This document shows positions 22,901 through 40,779 of a stretch of DNA of 64,000 bases, in pieces. Origin of the DNA: Strigamia acuminata (lineage: Eukaryota; Arthropoda; Chilopoda; Geophilomorpha; Linotaeniidae); NCBI GenBank assembly GCA_949358305.1, contig OX442315.1:28856427-28920426 (forward strand), written 5' to 3'. Position 1 is the first letter of the stretch, and every line of letters begins with the position of its first letter. A program made the position numbers and the translations under genes. Under the pieces are notes generated by a model, which was not told where the DNA came from, did not search any database, and was given only the letters and a program-made list of their open reading frames with translations.

Positions 22901-25442
22901 TTGATGGAGTAAAAACAATGTAAAAGGTTAGATGTCACTCAATAGAAGAAAAATCCCCTAAGGTAAACACTGTTTTGTTTGCTTTTCTAGTTGTATCGAT
23001 CTCACGATTCTACATCTTAAAATCTTAAAAAGCTTTTTTATAAATAGTACGTAGAAAGAATAGAAAGAAATTTACTAAATGCACGCGTGAAACATCAATC
23101 TGGAAACATGAAGCATGAAACATAGACTCGAATATTTTCAAAATGCGTCGGGAACTTTGAAATATTGATCATAAATAATAAACCGATTAGGAAAAAAAGG
23201 TTTTAAAAAAATGTGTCTTCGGTATTTTTATTTTTTTTTAATAATGCAGCTCAATTTCGACCATTTTTTAAAGGTCAGGAGCACCGAGTGTCAATCTTGC
23301 TAATACCAATTAAGACTGGTTCTCACTGCGAATAGAGACGCACGTAGAAATACACTAGCCGCATTCCTAAACACCCATTTGACCACTGTTTCTGCAATTT
23401 CATGTTGAAGACTCGAGAGGTTTCGTTTGTTTGGTTTACGCATTTCACGCATCTAAAACTGCAGGAAGAAGCAATATCTGTGGATGTAACTGAAAATAAG
23501 TTCCATTTACATAAAAATATATATTTAAAAAAAAAAAAAATTCTATTTGTATGTGTGGACGGAAATCGGCTTTCGTCGTGGCCGACTAAGCTGCCATTCC
23601 AGCAGCCGACGAAACCCAATTTCCGTTCAAATGTACAATCACAATTTTTATTTTCATAAATCGTACCTATTTTCAATCACAAATTCACAGATTATTGTTA
23701 AATTTCGTCTCAATGTATATACTTTTTAAGCAATATAAGCAAATAAACAGCAAATTAGCTTGAAAATGACATCCACATGCATCAAACAGGCCAAACCAAA
23801 CATGAAAAGTTCCAATTTTGCTTAAAATCAACTCGGTGTTATCACCAAGGTTGAGAATTGAAATTTACGAGTCGCAGCTTTTTATCACGCAAGCGCAGAT
23901 CAAATTTCGCAGCATTCAAATGACTCACGTGCAATGTGAGGTCGCCACGTAACCCCAACGATGTTAATTTATAATAATAATTGATGATCTTGGGACGTTC
24001 ATTCAAAACTGCATTTCTAAGTTGACAAGTGACCTTTTAAGAACAACCATCCGAACGAAAACGAATCCATTTAAATTAAATAACAAACAACGTAGCGTAT
24101 TCAATTGAAAATTTGCAGGTGAACCATGACAGAGTAATTAGATTAGTATAGCTCAGCTTTAACCATTTGCCCCTCAAAGTGTCAGGTATGATATAAACAC
24201 GTGTAAATAACTACTTTAACAACTCACCTTTCACATCTAATGAATTTTAACATCGTTTTCAAGTCGTACAACCCTACAAATCATTTCTCTTAAAAAAATC
24301 GTATTAAGAGCGACATCTTCCCAACCAAACGACAAACACACCTCCAAACACAATCATAATTCTCTTTCTTTTTATTTCTAAAATCAATTTTTATTAACTA
24401 CAGCAAATGTAAAAAAACAAAAAATCCAAACCAATCCAAACCTCTCGAACCCGAATTGGCGAAACGTGACAAATATTACAGGTGAGTGAATAATTCAAAG
24501 TAGGGTCCCTCCGACTCTGACACCCAACGAGAAGTGGAGTGCAAATATTGATCTCAGTTGGCATTAAAGACGAACTTAAGGGCCTTGTCTAAATGCTCGC
24601 AACTAGGAGTGCGACTCGCATACTTACATTTTCTGCATTTTATAATTACATTAAAGGGAAAGAGTAATTTTTTTTTAAAAAAATAAAGCACGAAAATATA
24701 CTTTTAAAACGCGTTTCCTGTTGCTTTGTATTTTATTTCTCATTCTTGTTCGTTTATACCGAAAACAAACACGAACTTTAGCTATTTTCGTTTCATCCCA
24801 CGTTTTATGTAACTCGCTCTTAGAGTCTCAGCAACATTTTTTTCCTAATTTGTTTCCAACTGAAGTTACATTACCATTTGAGCCAACAAAGCTCAAACGG
24901 AAATGTAATTACATCCCTGTCTGTACCATATCATAAGAAATCCAATAAAGCAGACAGAAAAGCTTTCACTGCAAAATTCCAAGCGAAAAAGCATTTATTT
25001 TACATTCTATTGACACACAAAAATAAAGCAGGGAAGCACCGATTTGCCCCAGAAAAATAACAAATATATCTTAGAAAAAGGTAATTGTAATGTTTGCCAA
25101 AACGATTCGCTCAATAAAATGAATTGTGAAACTCAGTGTTGAACAGTGAACAAAATAACAAGGTGCAACTTCACTACTCGAAAGTACAAAGCGAACTGAC
25201 GTTCGAAACGTTTAACAATACTAAAGCGCGCGCGTAACACATACGATTTCCAAAACGTTATACATACATAACAACTTAAAACTAACAGTAACTTACCTTT
25301 AAATGTTTGTTTACACGTCTTTTCCGAAAAAACTAAGCAAGCCAACTAAAACTCTCCTCTCATTTCAGAATAATGTAATTTTGAGGTACTTTTCACCAAT
25401 TTCAAACAAATCTGTTTTGCTCATGCTCGTCTGATTCCTGCC
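19932..25442. other. 5.5 kb region without a recognised gene
   Basis: AT-rich sequence between the APMAP 5' end and the plus-strand LRRN-like gene. It holds a 20-plus-base A run near 22383, short unrecognised frames, and a somewhat more GC-rich patch at 21350-21670 with a 48-codon plus-strand frame starting at 21556. It presumably includes the promoters of both divergent genes; no coding exon could be supported. Confidence 0.5.
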
Positions 25443-28400
25443 ATGTTCTCACTCAACCTCATCCTCATCCTCATTCTCATTCTCTCCATTCCACTCGGAG
25501 TTGTCAGTTCCGTCCCAATATGGAACGCATCCTGCCCCGTCCCGTGTCACTGTTCCATCAGCCTCAACCAAAACTTGAAGAAGCAACTCCAAACAGCGGA
25601 CTGCTCTCATCACAACATCTCATCCGTGCCATCGGTTCCGCCGGATACGGAATCCCTCCTCCTTCGCAACAACCGCATATCGGATTTATCGGACACGATT
25701 CCAAACCTCCTTCAACTTCGACAGCTGGACGTTTCCGTCAACAAACTGGCCAATTTGGGGCGCGGTCACATATTCAAGAACCTCACTCTCCTCTTCTCGC
25801 TCAATCTATCCAAGAATAAGTTGAGCGCCATCTACAAAGATATCTTCCGCAGATTGATCAGGATGGAGTACTTCAGCGTGGCGGATAATTTCATCAGTTT
25901 TATTGAAAGTTCCGCTTTCAAGTCGATGGGCAAACTCAAGGTTTTGGATTTGTCTTCGAATCAGTTGAATGCGATCTATGTGGAGTGGTTTTCGTCCATG
26001 TCTCAGTTGACTGAACTCAATGTGGCCAATAATAGGATCCACCGTGTGAGTGGCGCAGTTCTGACTCCGCTTAAGAAACTCGAGAAACTTTATTTGCAGC
26101 GGAATCGCATCGGAGACATTTCCGACGACGCGTTTCTTGGATTATCCCGACTGCAAATACTCAATTTAGCGGACAATTTGTTGCACACGATTCCATCTCA
26201 GAGTTTCCGCTTTCTGGACGGCTTGCAGGTGCTGGACTTGTCCTCCAATCAATTTGACAGGATTAAAACTGAAGATTTGTGTGATCTCAGCGTTGAAGAA
26301 TTAAATCTCAACCAGTTGCATCGTATGATATTCGTCGATGAAAATGGCATTTGTAATTTGACAAATTTAGTCACTTTGCAGATGCACAATAATGAAAACT
26401 TGATGTTCATGCATCCCAAAAGTATCAGCAATCTGCCAAAACTAAAAGACATATATTTGCACAACAATAATTTACAGGTAAGAGTTTGTATAGTATTCTA
26501 ACAAGTAAGTGTGCTCACCAGGGGCTACATAACCCATTCAACTTCATGGATATTAGCATTGGCCCGATGGTCTCCTGTGGGTAAATTGATTAAGGTTGGG
26601 CTTGACCATGTTAATATACACTGTCAAAAGTCAAAAGACCGTGCAAATGCTGATGTTGCTGAATCTTAATTGTTTTTCGTGCCCCTGACCCCTGATGAGC
26701 AATATTAACCAATCGATAGAATTGTTACATTTGAGTACACACGTTTTTATAAACAATTAATTCAAGAAATTATTTCAATACTTTCAATTCATTTCCCCAT
26801 TCTATTACTCCTCCTTCTAAGTTTTTTTTTTATATAAAAAAAAATATTATATTTTTTTTTAATTTGGCAAATGATCAAAGAAGTTTGTCCACAAGATAGA
26901 CAAAATTTTTAGATTGCAATTCAATGTTTCCAATAGTAACGATCAATTTACCGATATCCGTGTTATGAACAAACTTCTTCGTTTCAATAGAAAGCTAACA
27001 TTCCCTGAAGAATAATCCGCAGTATAGAAACAAAAAAAAAAACCTGTTTATTTATTTCCTAATTATCCACTACATAGTTCACTCTAATGGCAAATAAGGT
27101 TGCTTAATTAACTCAAAGATACGACGTTATTTACGTCATATATTACTTAAAAGTGAGCCCAATAGCCCATTTATTTTACTTAACTTTCGCATGGCGTTGG
27201 ATCATTTATTTTCCGTTAACGTATCACTTTAGTAAAAACTATGATCTGATTTGCGCATGCTCTCATCAGACCTCAGCTTCACACAACCATGCGCAGTAGT
27301 AATAATAATAATATATATTTTTCACTCACGTCTCAAGAGCATTCAATAATAAGTACTTTATTTCACTTAATTTTATTCATTTAAGCAAACTTCAAGTGTT
27401 TTTCTTTTCCAATTAGAACGCACCTAATTAAGCAATCTTTGCACAAATCGAAAAAAAAAAATCACGGCCCCATGTTGTTCTCGTTAATTTTTATTTCACA
27501 TGCCTCGTGAACAAATGTATTCTCACACTTAAATTCCAGCAAATGAAAATAAATTCTTTTTCTAGGCATTTCCTCAATCCATAGCACGTTCCCTCCCAGT
27601 GGGTGTAGCTGTGTCTTTGTTTGGAAATCCCTTCCGCTGTGACTGTAATATCCGGTGGTTAAAGCAAGAACTATCTTCAAATAATTCTAAAGTGCTATTC
27701 ACTGAACTATCTCACCTGAAATGTGCTCATCCACCCAAACTGACGGGAAAAGTAATTCGGGACTTAGACCTGAAAAAAATTCCTAAGGTGACTCTTTCTA
27801 AAGGGATGTACAAAAAAAACAAATTTAAAACCAATTTCCGGTCGGCACAAAGGGCAGAAATAAAATTTCATTAAAATCATTCAAAATTTAAGATAAAAGG
27901 AAGATTTAAATATGTTTTTTTGACATTTCCCGTACACGAACACACTTGAAAAATCAATTGACGGGGGGATTTGAACGGGGTATTAACTCTCTTTGTTATA
28001 CGCATCCATAAGGATTGCGAGCCAACAGCTCTGTCGCCTCACAATGGAACCGTGGACCGGAAACTGGGTGAAAGATTCAGTTTCGATTGTCGTGGAATTG
28101 GCATTCCAGCACCGTCATTGTCGTGGATTCTACCAGGAGGGCAATGGTTGAATCGATCGTCAAACTCCATTCGATATCAATTAAAACCAGAGGGAACGTT
28201 GACGTTTCTCCACCTCAAAGAAGAAGATGCCGGTGTTTACTCGTGTGCAGCCGTTAATCCTCTAGGCCGTAGCCGGATAAGTGTCGGACTGCGTGTGCTG
28301 CGTGTGGACATCAATTTGTTTCCGATCGGTGTCGCATCCACTTTTGTTGCGCTCGTATGGAATGGAACGGCTCGCAGTGCGCTGCCCAATTACACGCTCA

Positions 28401-30526
28401 TGTACAAAGCCGAGCAGGTAAAACAATTTTATATTTTATCAGGGGCGGATCTACATTTGTGGGAACTGGGAGCCTGTTAAAGGGGCACCAAAGCAACCAG
28501 CAACGGAGTCCGAGTTAACGTAACTGCACAATATACAGTAGAGCATCGATTATCCGAACTAATTAGGAGACATAGGTGTTCATAAAACCGATTTGTTTGC
28601 ATAACTGAACATTAGGTTTATACACAAAATGTACATACTGAACGTCACGAACGAAGCGTACATTCATCGTTAGTGAGGTTAAATACAGAAACAATACCGT
28701 ACTTTTGCAAAAATACGGTATTCTTGATGTCTCAGCCGCGGTTACAATTCGAGGGCGACTCTTAATCGGTAAAATACTGTAGTTAAAAAGCATTAAAAAA
28801 AATGACCAAGAATGGATAAAGATCGTCAAAAAACATTAAAAACCGATTAAAAATAGGTAAAAATCGTTAAAGAAAACATTAAAAATTGATTACAAAATCG
28901 ATAAAAAAAAAATCGTTTACCGCTGTTCAGATAACCGGTGTTCTGATAATCGATGCTCTACTTGTACTGTACTATTATTTTGTATTGAATTACATCATTA
29001 ATATTAGGCTACTATTATTAAAAAACACTGTCTCATACAGTAGACTCAAAACTTTAATCTATGTGGACTATACTTGCTTACTTGTTAGATCTGCCTCTGA
29101 ATTTTATATTTAGATTTTATCCCAATTCTGATTTTATCTTTGTAATGCAGTAATTTAATCAAATTGCTCCGACTTTAAAGATTCCATTAGATTTTGCGCA
29201 TGCGCAATTAAAACCCACAGCAGTTGTTTAAACTTCTATCATTAGTTTAATGAGTTAAAGTTTTTAAAGTTTAATTGAGTGGATGTCAAGATATTGCAAA
29301 GAATAAGAAAGTGCCTCGAAGCCGTGCGAAACTGAAACTCGCATTTCATCTTTTCAAGACCCCTAGCAATGAGTTTAGAGTTCCGGATGAAATTTCAGAA
29401 TACATTCTTGAATTGTTTAAAGAATGTGAATTATGGGTTGGGCTGGGCGGACATTCGTCATGGTTGTTTGCGATTGGGATGCTTGTCGACTACCCGTACA
29501 GCGTAAATTAATATCATAAATACGAGTGAAATATGCGCCCATCCTTATCTCTTTCCACGCCAACACTACACAGAAACCTGAAGCGAAACTAACATTTACA
29601 GTTTAGCTTATCAGCGCTGTGAATGGCTACATTTTTTTCATACACAACTGACACCTCTAAACCATTCATCTCAAGCGAACTGAGTCTAAGCACCAATTTG
29701 TGTTTGTGCCACCTCGGAACCAGGATTGAAAGACTGGAAACTTCTTGTTGCGTTTCCCAAAGGTGGCACGTCTATGCTCCGATTGGCTGAGGGATTGTGC
29801 ATTGCATTGTGGGAGCTTAAATCTCCCGTCTGTAAAGCAAACATGGCTGAATTTGAGTGTTTGTTTTGTGTTTCTTAATTTTTTTATTTTTTAAAATTTA
29901 TATTGCTTTTAGTATTTATAAACCAAGAAATATATGATATAGCATGTGTCTAGTTTCCATATGTATTATGGGAGATTAAGTTCTCCCTTTATAAAATAAA
30001 TCCCCACTAATGCATTGCACGCTTTCGAGCCCAGCTTCACAATGTTTCCAGTCCTTCAATCCTGGGTCCTTGCCACACACATTTCTCGCTTTCAGCAAGA
30101 ACCGTCAACATAAATAAATTACTTTTTCATTTGCAGGAAGATAAAGACAGCATCCGTTACCTGAACGTGAGTCCACTTCCGAAATCGTACACAATCCGTG
30201 ACTTGCAACCAGAGACGACCTATGAATTCTGCATCGCGTTTAAAGATCCAGAAGGTTTTTATGTTCGGTTATCTTGCACGTCTGTCCGTACTCAAGATGC
30301 AGAATATATGACACAAGGTATTCAAAGGACAAGTAATGTAGCAGTGGCCATTGTTCTGGGAATTATCGCCGCCATGTTGATGGTTATTTGTATGGTTACA
30401 ACGGCTGCGAGAAGTTATCGCCACGGTGACTACGAAAACGCTGACAAACCGCCATTAGTCAATTCAATGTCACAAATACCGTTAGACAATTTGTACAGTC
30501 CACTCATGTCCAACATTGGATCGTAA
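25443..30526 (+). CDS. LRRN: LRRN-like (NLRR) leucine-rich-repeat, Ig and FN3 transmembrane protein
   Basis: Four exons, all phase 0: 25443-26477, 27566-27787, 28013-28417, 30137-30526 (2052 bases, 683 residues). Signal peptide of about 23 residues; LRR N-cap CPVPCHC; roughly ten to twelve LRRs; LRR C-cap NPFRCDCNIRWLKQ at about 365-380; one Ig domain (FDC ... DAGVYSCAA, about 420-515); one FN3 domain split by the third intron (about 520-610); membrane segment 621-641; short tail of about 42 residues. Length and order fit vertebrate LRRN1-3 (about 710), which act in neuronal adhesion. LRFN and LRIT relatives share the architecture, but LPKLKDIYL next to the C-cap and the tail length favour LRRN. 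The stop codon overlaps a perfect donor (GTAAGT at 30523), so a longer isoform is possible. Confidence 0.87.
28536..28969. mobile_element. MITE-like element with pogo/Tigger-type inverted ends
   Basis: 434 bases in the third LRRN-like intron, flanked by TA on both sides. Left end CAGTAGAGCATCGATTATCC; the right end read in reverse is CAGTACAAGTAGAGCATCGATTAT. A TA target and a CGATTATC core are typical of Tc1/mariner pogo-group elements. No transposase frame. A second, shorter relative lies at 37843-37969. Confidence 0.8.
29275..29511 (+). other. Unassigned open frame in LRRN-like intron 3
   Basis: A 78-codon frame (SGCQDIAKNKKV ... MLVDYPYSVN) opening at TTG rather than ATG, with composition closer to coding than its surroundings. 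It does not resemble LRR, Ig or FN3 sequence and I see no matching splice partner. Perhaps a transposon remnant. Confidence 0.25.
29719..30065. mobile_element. Possible second MITE with 22-base inverted ends
   Basis: CCAGGATTGAAAGACTGGAA at the left recurs inverted at the right as CCAGGATTGAAGGACTGGAA, about 300 bases apart in the same intron, with further weaker similarity outside (GTGCCACC against GTGTGGCA). No target duplication could be fixed. Confidence 0.45.
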
Positions 30527-31206
30527 GTCAGTTGGATATATCTATATCTGCCATTTTTTCCGTTTCAATGAACTGCAACAATCCGCCATCATCGCACGAA
30601 AAAAATCCAACAAAAAAAGTAAATTGGTGAAATTACGTCATCATATATGACGTGTATAGTCAGTGTTGGGTTATGGGTTCTTCTATAATTGCTTCTACAA
30701 TGCAAATTTACATCATTTGCCTTTAGGTTTATAATTGTACATATTAAAAAATAAAACATGTTCCATAATGTAGTTGTATGATAGAATAAAATATAAACTA
30801 ATGTAATGATAAGCTGTAGAGATGACAAATTATATATCAAAATTATCGATTATATATCATTAAAACATTAACTGGTATTCCAAATCCAAATTGCTCAAAA
30901 ATAAGAATTGTAGTACAAATTAAAACGAATTCAATAGATTTCAGACATTCGGGGCGAGCGCCATTGTAGCCATTTCACTAATAATAATAAAAATACATTT
31001 CACATAATTTTTTTTTACGAAATTTTTATTTTTTCGGTTTAGAATACACTTGCAACTTCAACTTATATATTTAGGATATGAACAGATTCATGACATGCAA
31101 AATTGATTTTTTTTTTTTTGTGCTTTTCGAAATTCAATTGCTTCAGTTTAAAAAATAAAAAAATAGAATAAAGAAAAACATTTAAATTTTATTTCTACTT
31201 CTTGTT
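30527..31206. other. Convergent spacer between LRRN-like gene and IMMP2L
   Basis: Both neighbours end here. AATAAA-type signals occur on the plus strand near 30750 and 30786. Otherwise AT-rich sequence with no frame supported. Confidence 0.5.
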
Positions 31207-34200
31207 TTATATCGATGGATAAAAGAAGTCGGGAAAGAACAAATCAAAATGTGCATCGGTTAAATTGATTGGTCGCCTAGTCTCTGGAAGCTGATTCTGT
31301 AGACGTTGCCATCTTTGCGGCGGCCAAACTATGTACGACGCTTTAGCATTGACCATGCCAACCGCTACCTGCATTTACGGCGTAGATTTAGCATAATGTT
31401 TACTTCATTTTACGCGAAAAATATTTAAAAATAAAACCAAAATCATCGTTATTTAAATTTATTTAAATTTCGACTCGAGACTAAACATCGCTTTACCATG
31501 TAGCGTATGTAGTGCATTAAACCTCCGAGTTTACATCTTTTAGCAGCTGCATGATTTACCCAGAATTAACGAGTCCAGTTTCAATTACGCGCAACTTGAC
31601 TGACTCTAATTACAACTACACACAACCGAACCGCTCAGTAGAGATTAGAAAACTAAACAAAACTTACAGGTCCAAAACTGTTGCTGTCCATGCTGTGGCC
31701 ATGGTGATCTCCTTCAACCCAACAGTGACCTTCCGGTATACGAACAAATTTATCTTTGTAGCCCAAAGTCCTAAGAAAAAAATTAAAAACATACTTTAAT
31801 CTAAAAAATGTAATTTTCTTTTTTTAATATTAGCAGCACTCTGATTTTTATTTTAAAAATTCATTGCTCATGTGCAAAAGATCATGACAGGTCGTTTGAG
31901 CAAATAAACGATGATTCTATGCGCAGGCGCAGGGCCCCGAGTTGGCCAGATTAAAAAATTGATTAAAATTAAAAGCGGTTTTAAAATTTAACGTGAAATA
32001 AAGTTTTGCAACAGATGCATCGTTCTCGGTTATGTAGGCGCATTCATAAATTATGTTTAACATGCAGTTAAACAAGTTTTGTCGTTTAAATATAAATGTC
32101 GTGCTCATGCCCACTGCGACTGAAATCAGACTAAATCGGCGGCCATTTTTCAAGTTAGATCAAGACCAAGACAAGCAGTATAATAAACAGTTTACCGGTA
32201 ATCAAAATTACATTACGAATGCGTCTATAGTATTTATTTTCTGTATATTTTTTGTGCTAATGATGGAAGGGATCCCCCAACTAAACGACCGACTCACCGG
32301 ATATAACGAATCAAATTAGGTGTTCGGTAATTCCGTATTGAGTGCTTTAAAAAAACCGCAAAATCCCTGTTGTAAAAGTCAATTACACAAACTCATTTGT
32401 TTGTAAAAATTATAATTTACAACTAGCTGGTCGTAATTAAGAGACCTCCAGCTATGCATCATCGAAATCCCCATTTCACTAAGCTTCTAATTGATTCAAT
32501 AAATCGATTTCTGATAAGACGAATGTACTAACTCTCCGAACAACAACAATATTTTTCTTCAGCTCCACTACCTCGGGCCTTTTATCGAATTTCGTGTTTA
32601 CATTACCTGCGCACTACCAGCTTACCCAATTTTTCAAAACAAAATATTTTGAACCAAGAAATAAAAATAATTTTAAAATAAAAATAATAATAACGAAAAA
32701 TGCCAATGAATAAATTAAAAGCAAGAAGAACGCGTGTCTTCAAATCAAAAACCTGCCACTGAAACGATTGACATATTTCTAGTCGTCTCAATCTCATGTA
32801 CAATTGGTGCTTGCCCCTCCTTTTGTGCGCTTGCGATTGGGGTCCTGCTGTGTGCTTGGCTTCGGGCCAATAACAAATATGGCGGAAGAAGATCAGATAC
32901 TGACTAAAGGTGAGGAAGAAAACTTTCTTCCATTAAAAACAAAGACGCAATCGCACAAAAGAAATGGATGTCTTTCATTAAGTGAATCGCAAAACACTCC
33001 AAACACGGATCCACTGTGCAGGGGTGGATAAAGAAAGCAAGAAGGAAAGAGGAGAATAAAAAAAATAAAAAATACAAGCGGAAGAATAAAAGAAATGAAA
33101 AGGGAAAGAAGCAAGCAAGAATACGTGACATCTGACAAAAAATCGATAAGGACTACATTTTCCCCTTCCAGTTAAACGAATTTCATGAATTTTTTTATAT
33201 ATTTTTTTGTTATTACAAAAAGCAGGTGAATAAAGGTGAAACTAAGGTGTTTTTAAGAAATGAACAATTTTAAGCCTCGTAATGGATCACATTTTGTGAT
33301 AAATGCCAGTGCGGCATCTTTAATCCACCGTTGCCTAAACTCCCTAATCTCGTGAAGGATGCGATCGAAGAGCACAAAATGTGTTACTTCTCTATTTGTT
33401 CACCAGAGCGTTTGAGGCCTTTTTTCCAACTCATCGTAATTTAGAGCAGAATTTTGTTGAGTCATGATTTAAAATGTTTTGCCCTTGAACAAAAAAAATT
33501 AAATTTTTTTTTGTTCAGTGGGTTTAGCGTTTATTATTTCTTATATATTTATCGACTATTTTATTTAAATTACTTTACTGTATCTCCTTCTAAGCCAATA
33601 ATTCGTTTGATGATTTTTTGATCCGGATCCTTCGGTGAACTGTAAAATTTAAAAAAAAAAAAAGATAAAAATAGTTATAGTCTTTCTTTTTTTTTTTTTT
33701 ATAATATTGAAAATATTTTTATTAAAAATGGAGCGCCATCAAATGAAATGTTGGCGACGGGACCGAGCAATATCGTTAAATTTCTTCAATTTCCTGGCAT
33801 CGCTTTAAGCTTGGCATTTGGCCACTTGTATTCGTTTCATATTTTCAAGTGGGACAATCAAAACATTAGACAAATTTAAAATGGCATCTTGGGCTTAAAG
33901 AGACTCTAGTTGCTATGGCAACTCATCATTAGAAACCAGCAGCTACTAAAGCTCAAATAAAATGCCAAGCGCAAACCGTAAAATTTAAATCAACCTTTTT
34001 AAAAACATACAGTAGCTTGGATCATTCTATTTGAGACAGGTGGCGCCATCCTACATCCAATTATAAATATTTCATTTTTTCTTAAAATTTTCTGAGAAAG
34101 ATTTAGTCGGATGTCGGATGGTAGAAATTAAAAAGCTAATTAGGCAAGAAAAAATGACACGTTTGAGGTGCTCATAATGTCATATTTTGCACCTTTCCGG

Positions 34201-34993
34201 AAATGCTCTGTATTGAACACACATGCTCTATTTACGGAATCTACATTTAGATACCAGTATTGACTTCAATCGATTTGGTCGATTTAAACATTTACTTTAG
34301 TCGTTTTGTTCAATTCAAATATTGAATTCAGTCGTTTTGGTCGATTTAGACCCGCGTTGTAAAGGATACTGAGTTCAATTAGCATCTCACGCTCAAAATG
34401 AGAGCATTTACGGTAATTTGCTTTTTACATCAAAATTGCAGTATTGCAATTAATAAATGATTTGTGCCTAAAAATATCCATTTTTGCACACAAAGATGCA
34501 TTGAGCAAATAAAAAAAATGTATTTTATTGCTAAAGAATTTATTTTTCTAATAGAAAAACAAAAATTGCATTATTTGTGTGGAAAAATGCATTTTTTAGA
34601 GTAAGTAACACATAAAAGGGCCACCTTATTTTTGACTCGGTAATATTATAAATAAAATTGAGAAGATAACTCGACTTACAAAAGTGAGACCACATCTCCA
34701 CGTGATATGTCAAAATTCCTAATAGACCACCGATTTAATAGAACATAATCGGTTGATTTGAAATCTGGATTCAGACTTGGCTGCAAGTTATTAAGATGTG
34801 TATAAATGAAAAAGGTATTTATTTCTGATGAAGAAATGTGTACCTGCATTGAAATTCCTTCAACTTTGGCGACGTAGCCGACCATATCAATAAATGTAAC
34901 GAAAATGGGTATTCCAAACGCAACATTTCTAAGTATTACCTTAAGATTCTTCTGAATATTAGCAAATTTAAATAAAAATTCTGGATTTATCAT
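31207..34993 (-). CDS. IMMP2L: Mitochondrial inner membrane protease subunit 2
   Basis: Five coding exons: 34844-34993, 34680-34780, 33574-33639, 31668-31770, 31207-31368 (582 bases, 193 residues; human 175). S26 signal-peptidase family: catalytic Ser48 in VEGISMQPSLNP and Lys95 in KRIIGLEGD, with the conserved box [18 protein letters not shown] and a C-terminal YIVWPPQRW. An N-terminal hydrophobic stretch ([14 protein letters not shown]) anchors it in the inner membrane, where the family removes bipartite presequences facing the intermembrane space. ATG at 34993 lies just inside an acceptor, implying an upstream untranslated exon. The 63-base first intron has no stop in frame. Confidence 0.94.
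32881..33031 (+). other. Short plus-strand frame nested in IMMP2L intron 3
   Basis: A 50-codon ATG frame ([16 protein letters not shown] and on) with a good start context, preceded by a GC-rich stretch with CCAAT motifs in both orientations (32820-32880). It could be a first exon (donor GTGAGG after LTK), a retained pseudogene or chance. No downstream exon identified. Confidence 0.25.
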
Positions 34994-36082
34994 GACGATA
35001 CTGCAAAAAAAAAAATGGCTATATTTTCTTTATTAACCCTAGATTGCAAACTATAAATACATACAAAAATGCCCCAATAGATTCGTTGATCGATTTGGTC
35101 TCACCGTGTATAATGTCAAATTAACATTTTCGAAATAAAGTTCCGAATAGTTATCGTATCATGCTATGCCCGACATTTTATTGTTTCGGCTTGTGGGAAG
35201 AATCCGGATAGTAGCTCCACTACACGAGCGACATCTAGCTGAAACGTGCGAAAACAAAAGCAAAATCTAAGAGGCAAATAACCGCGAGTGGCGCGAACGA
35301 ATTAAACAAGTCACAGCCTTGTCATTCTCACAACACAATTTTATTTTATTTTATAAATAAAATAGGCCAAAGATATGCAATATCCTGCTAAGTCAACAAG
35401 TTCTACAACAAATTATCATACATTTTATGCGGAATTTCCAGCCTGAGAAAAATTCAGGCATAATCAATGTAAAGATCTTCCACAAAAGATAAAGGAAATC
35501 TCGGTTTCTAAGTGATTGAATATGTTGAGGTATCTTTTCGTATTTGAAATTAAAAATTTGAGAAAACAGTTGAGCCGAGAGAACTTGGGGAAACGATAAA
35601 TAAATCATAACAATTTTAAATAATGAAAATAATTTAGAAACAAGATTAGTAAATGTTAACTTTCATCCACTTCAACCGCAGAATTTCCAAAATATAAAAG
35701 ATATTTTCAGCAATTTTATTATCCCAATTTTTAATATTTACAAAGGCAGGCGGGCAGGCAAACGGAGTATTAAAATTGATATTTCTTTTAATTCAAAAAC
35801 CCGCCAGAAAAGAAAAGAAAGAAAGAAAAAAAAGCTTTAACAAAAACCAATCACACAAAAGGATTCATGACCGAATTTTGTCAACCTAGTATTTGTCTCA
35901 AAAAACAAATGAGGAAAAAAATCCCACAAAGATGAAGTAAATGTAGTAACAGCAGTATAACGTTTTTCTTTCCAAAAAATTAGTCTCAAGTAAAAATTAC
36001 GTCACAGTTGTTGCATGTGGGCGGAAATAAGACGAATATCTTTTCGAATCCAAGCATGGAAACGTATTTATTTTGTGATTGA
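34994..36082. other. Spacer between IMMP2L 5' end and USP 3' end
   Basis: About 1.1 kb, AT-rich, holding the IMMP2L promoter and USP 3' untranslated region. Immediately after the USP stop a reverse AATAAA lies at about 36066. The 71-codon minus-strand frame at 35393-35608 has no family resemblance. Confidence 0.5.

Positions 36083-40779
<4,697 letters not shown>

Noticed and set aside
23323-23676. 117-codon minus-strand frame in the APMAP-LRRN gap
   Set aside because: Opens through a poly-A/T tract (a run of Phe), has no paired splice sites and no recognisable domain.
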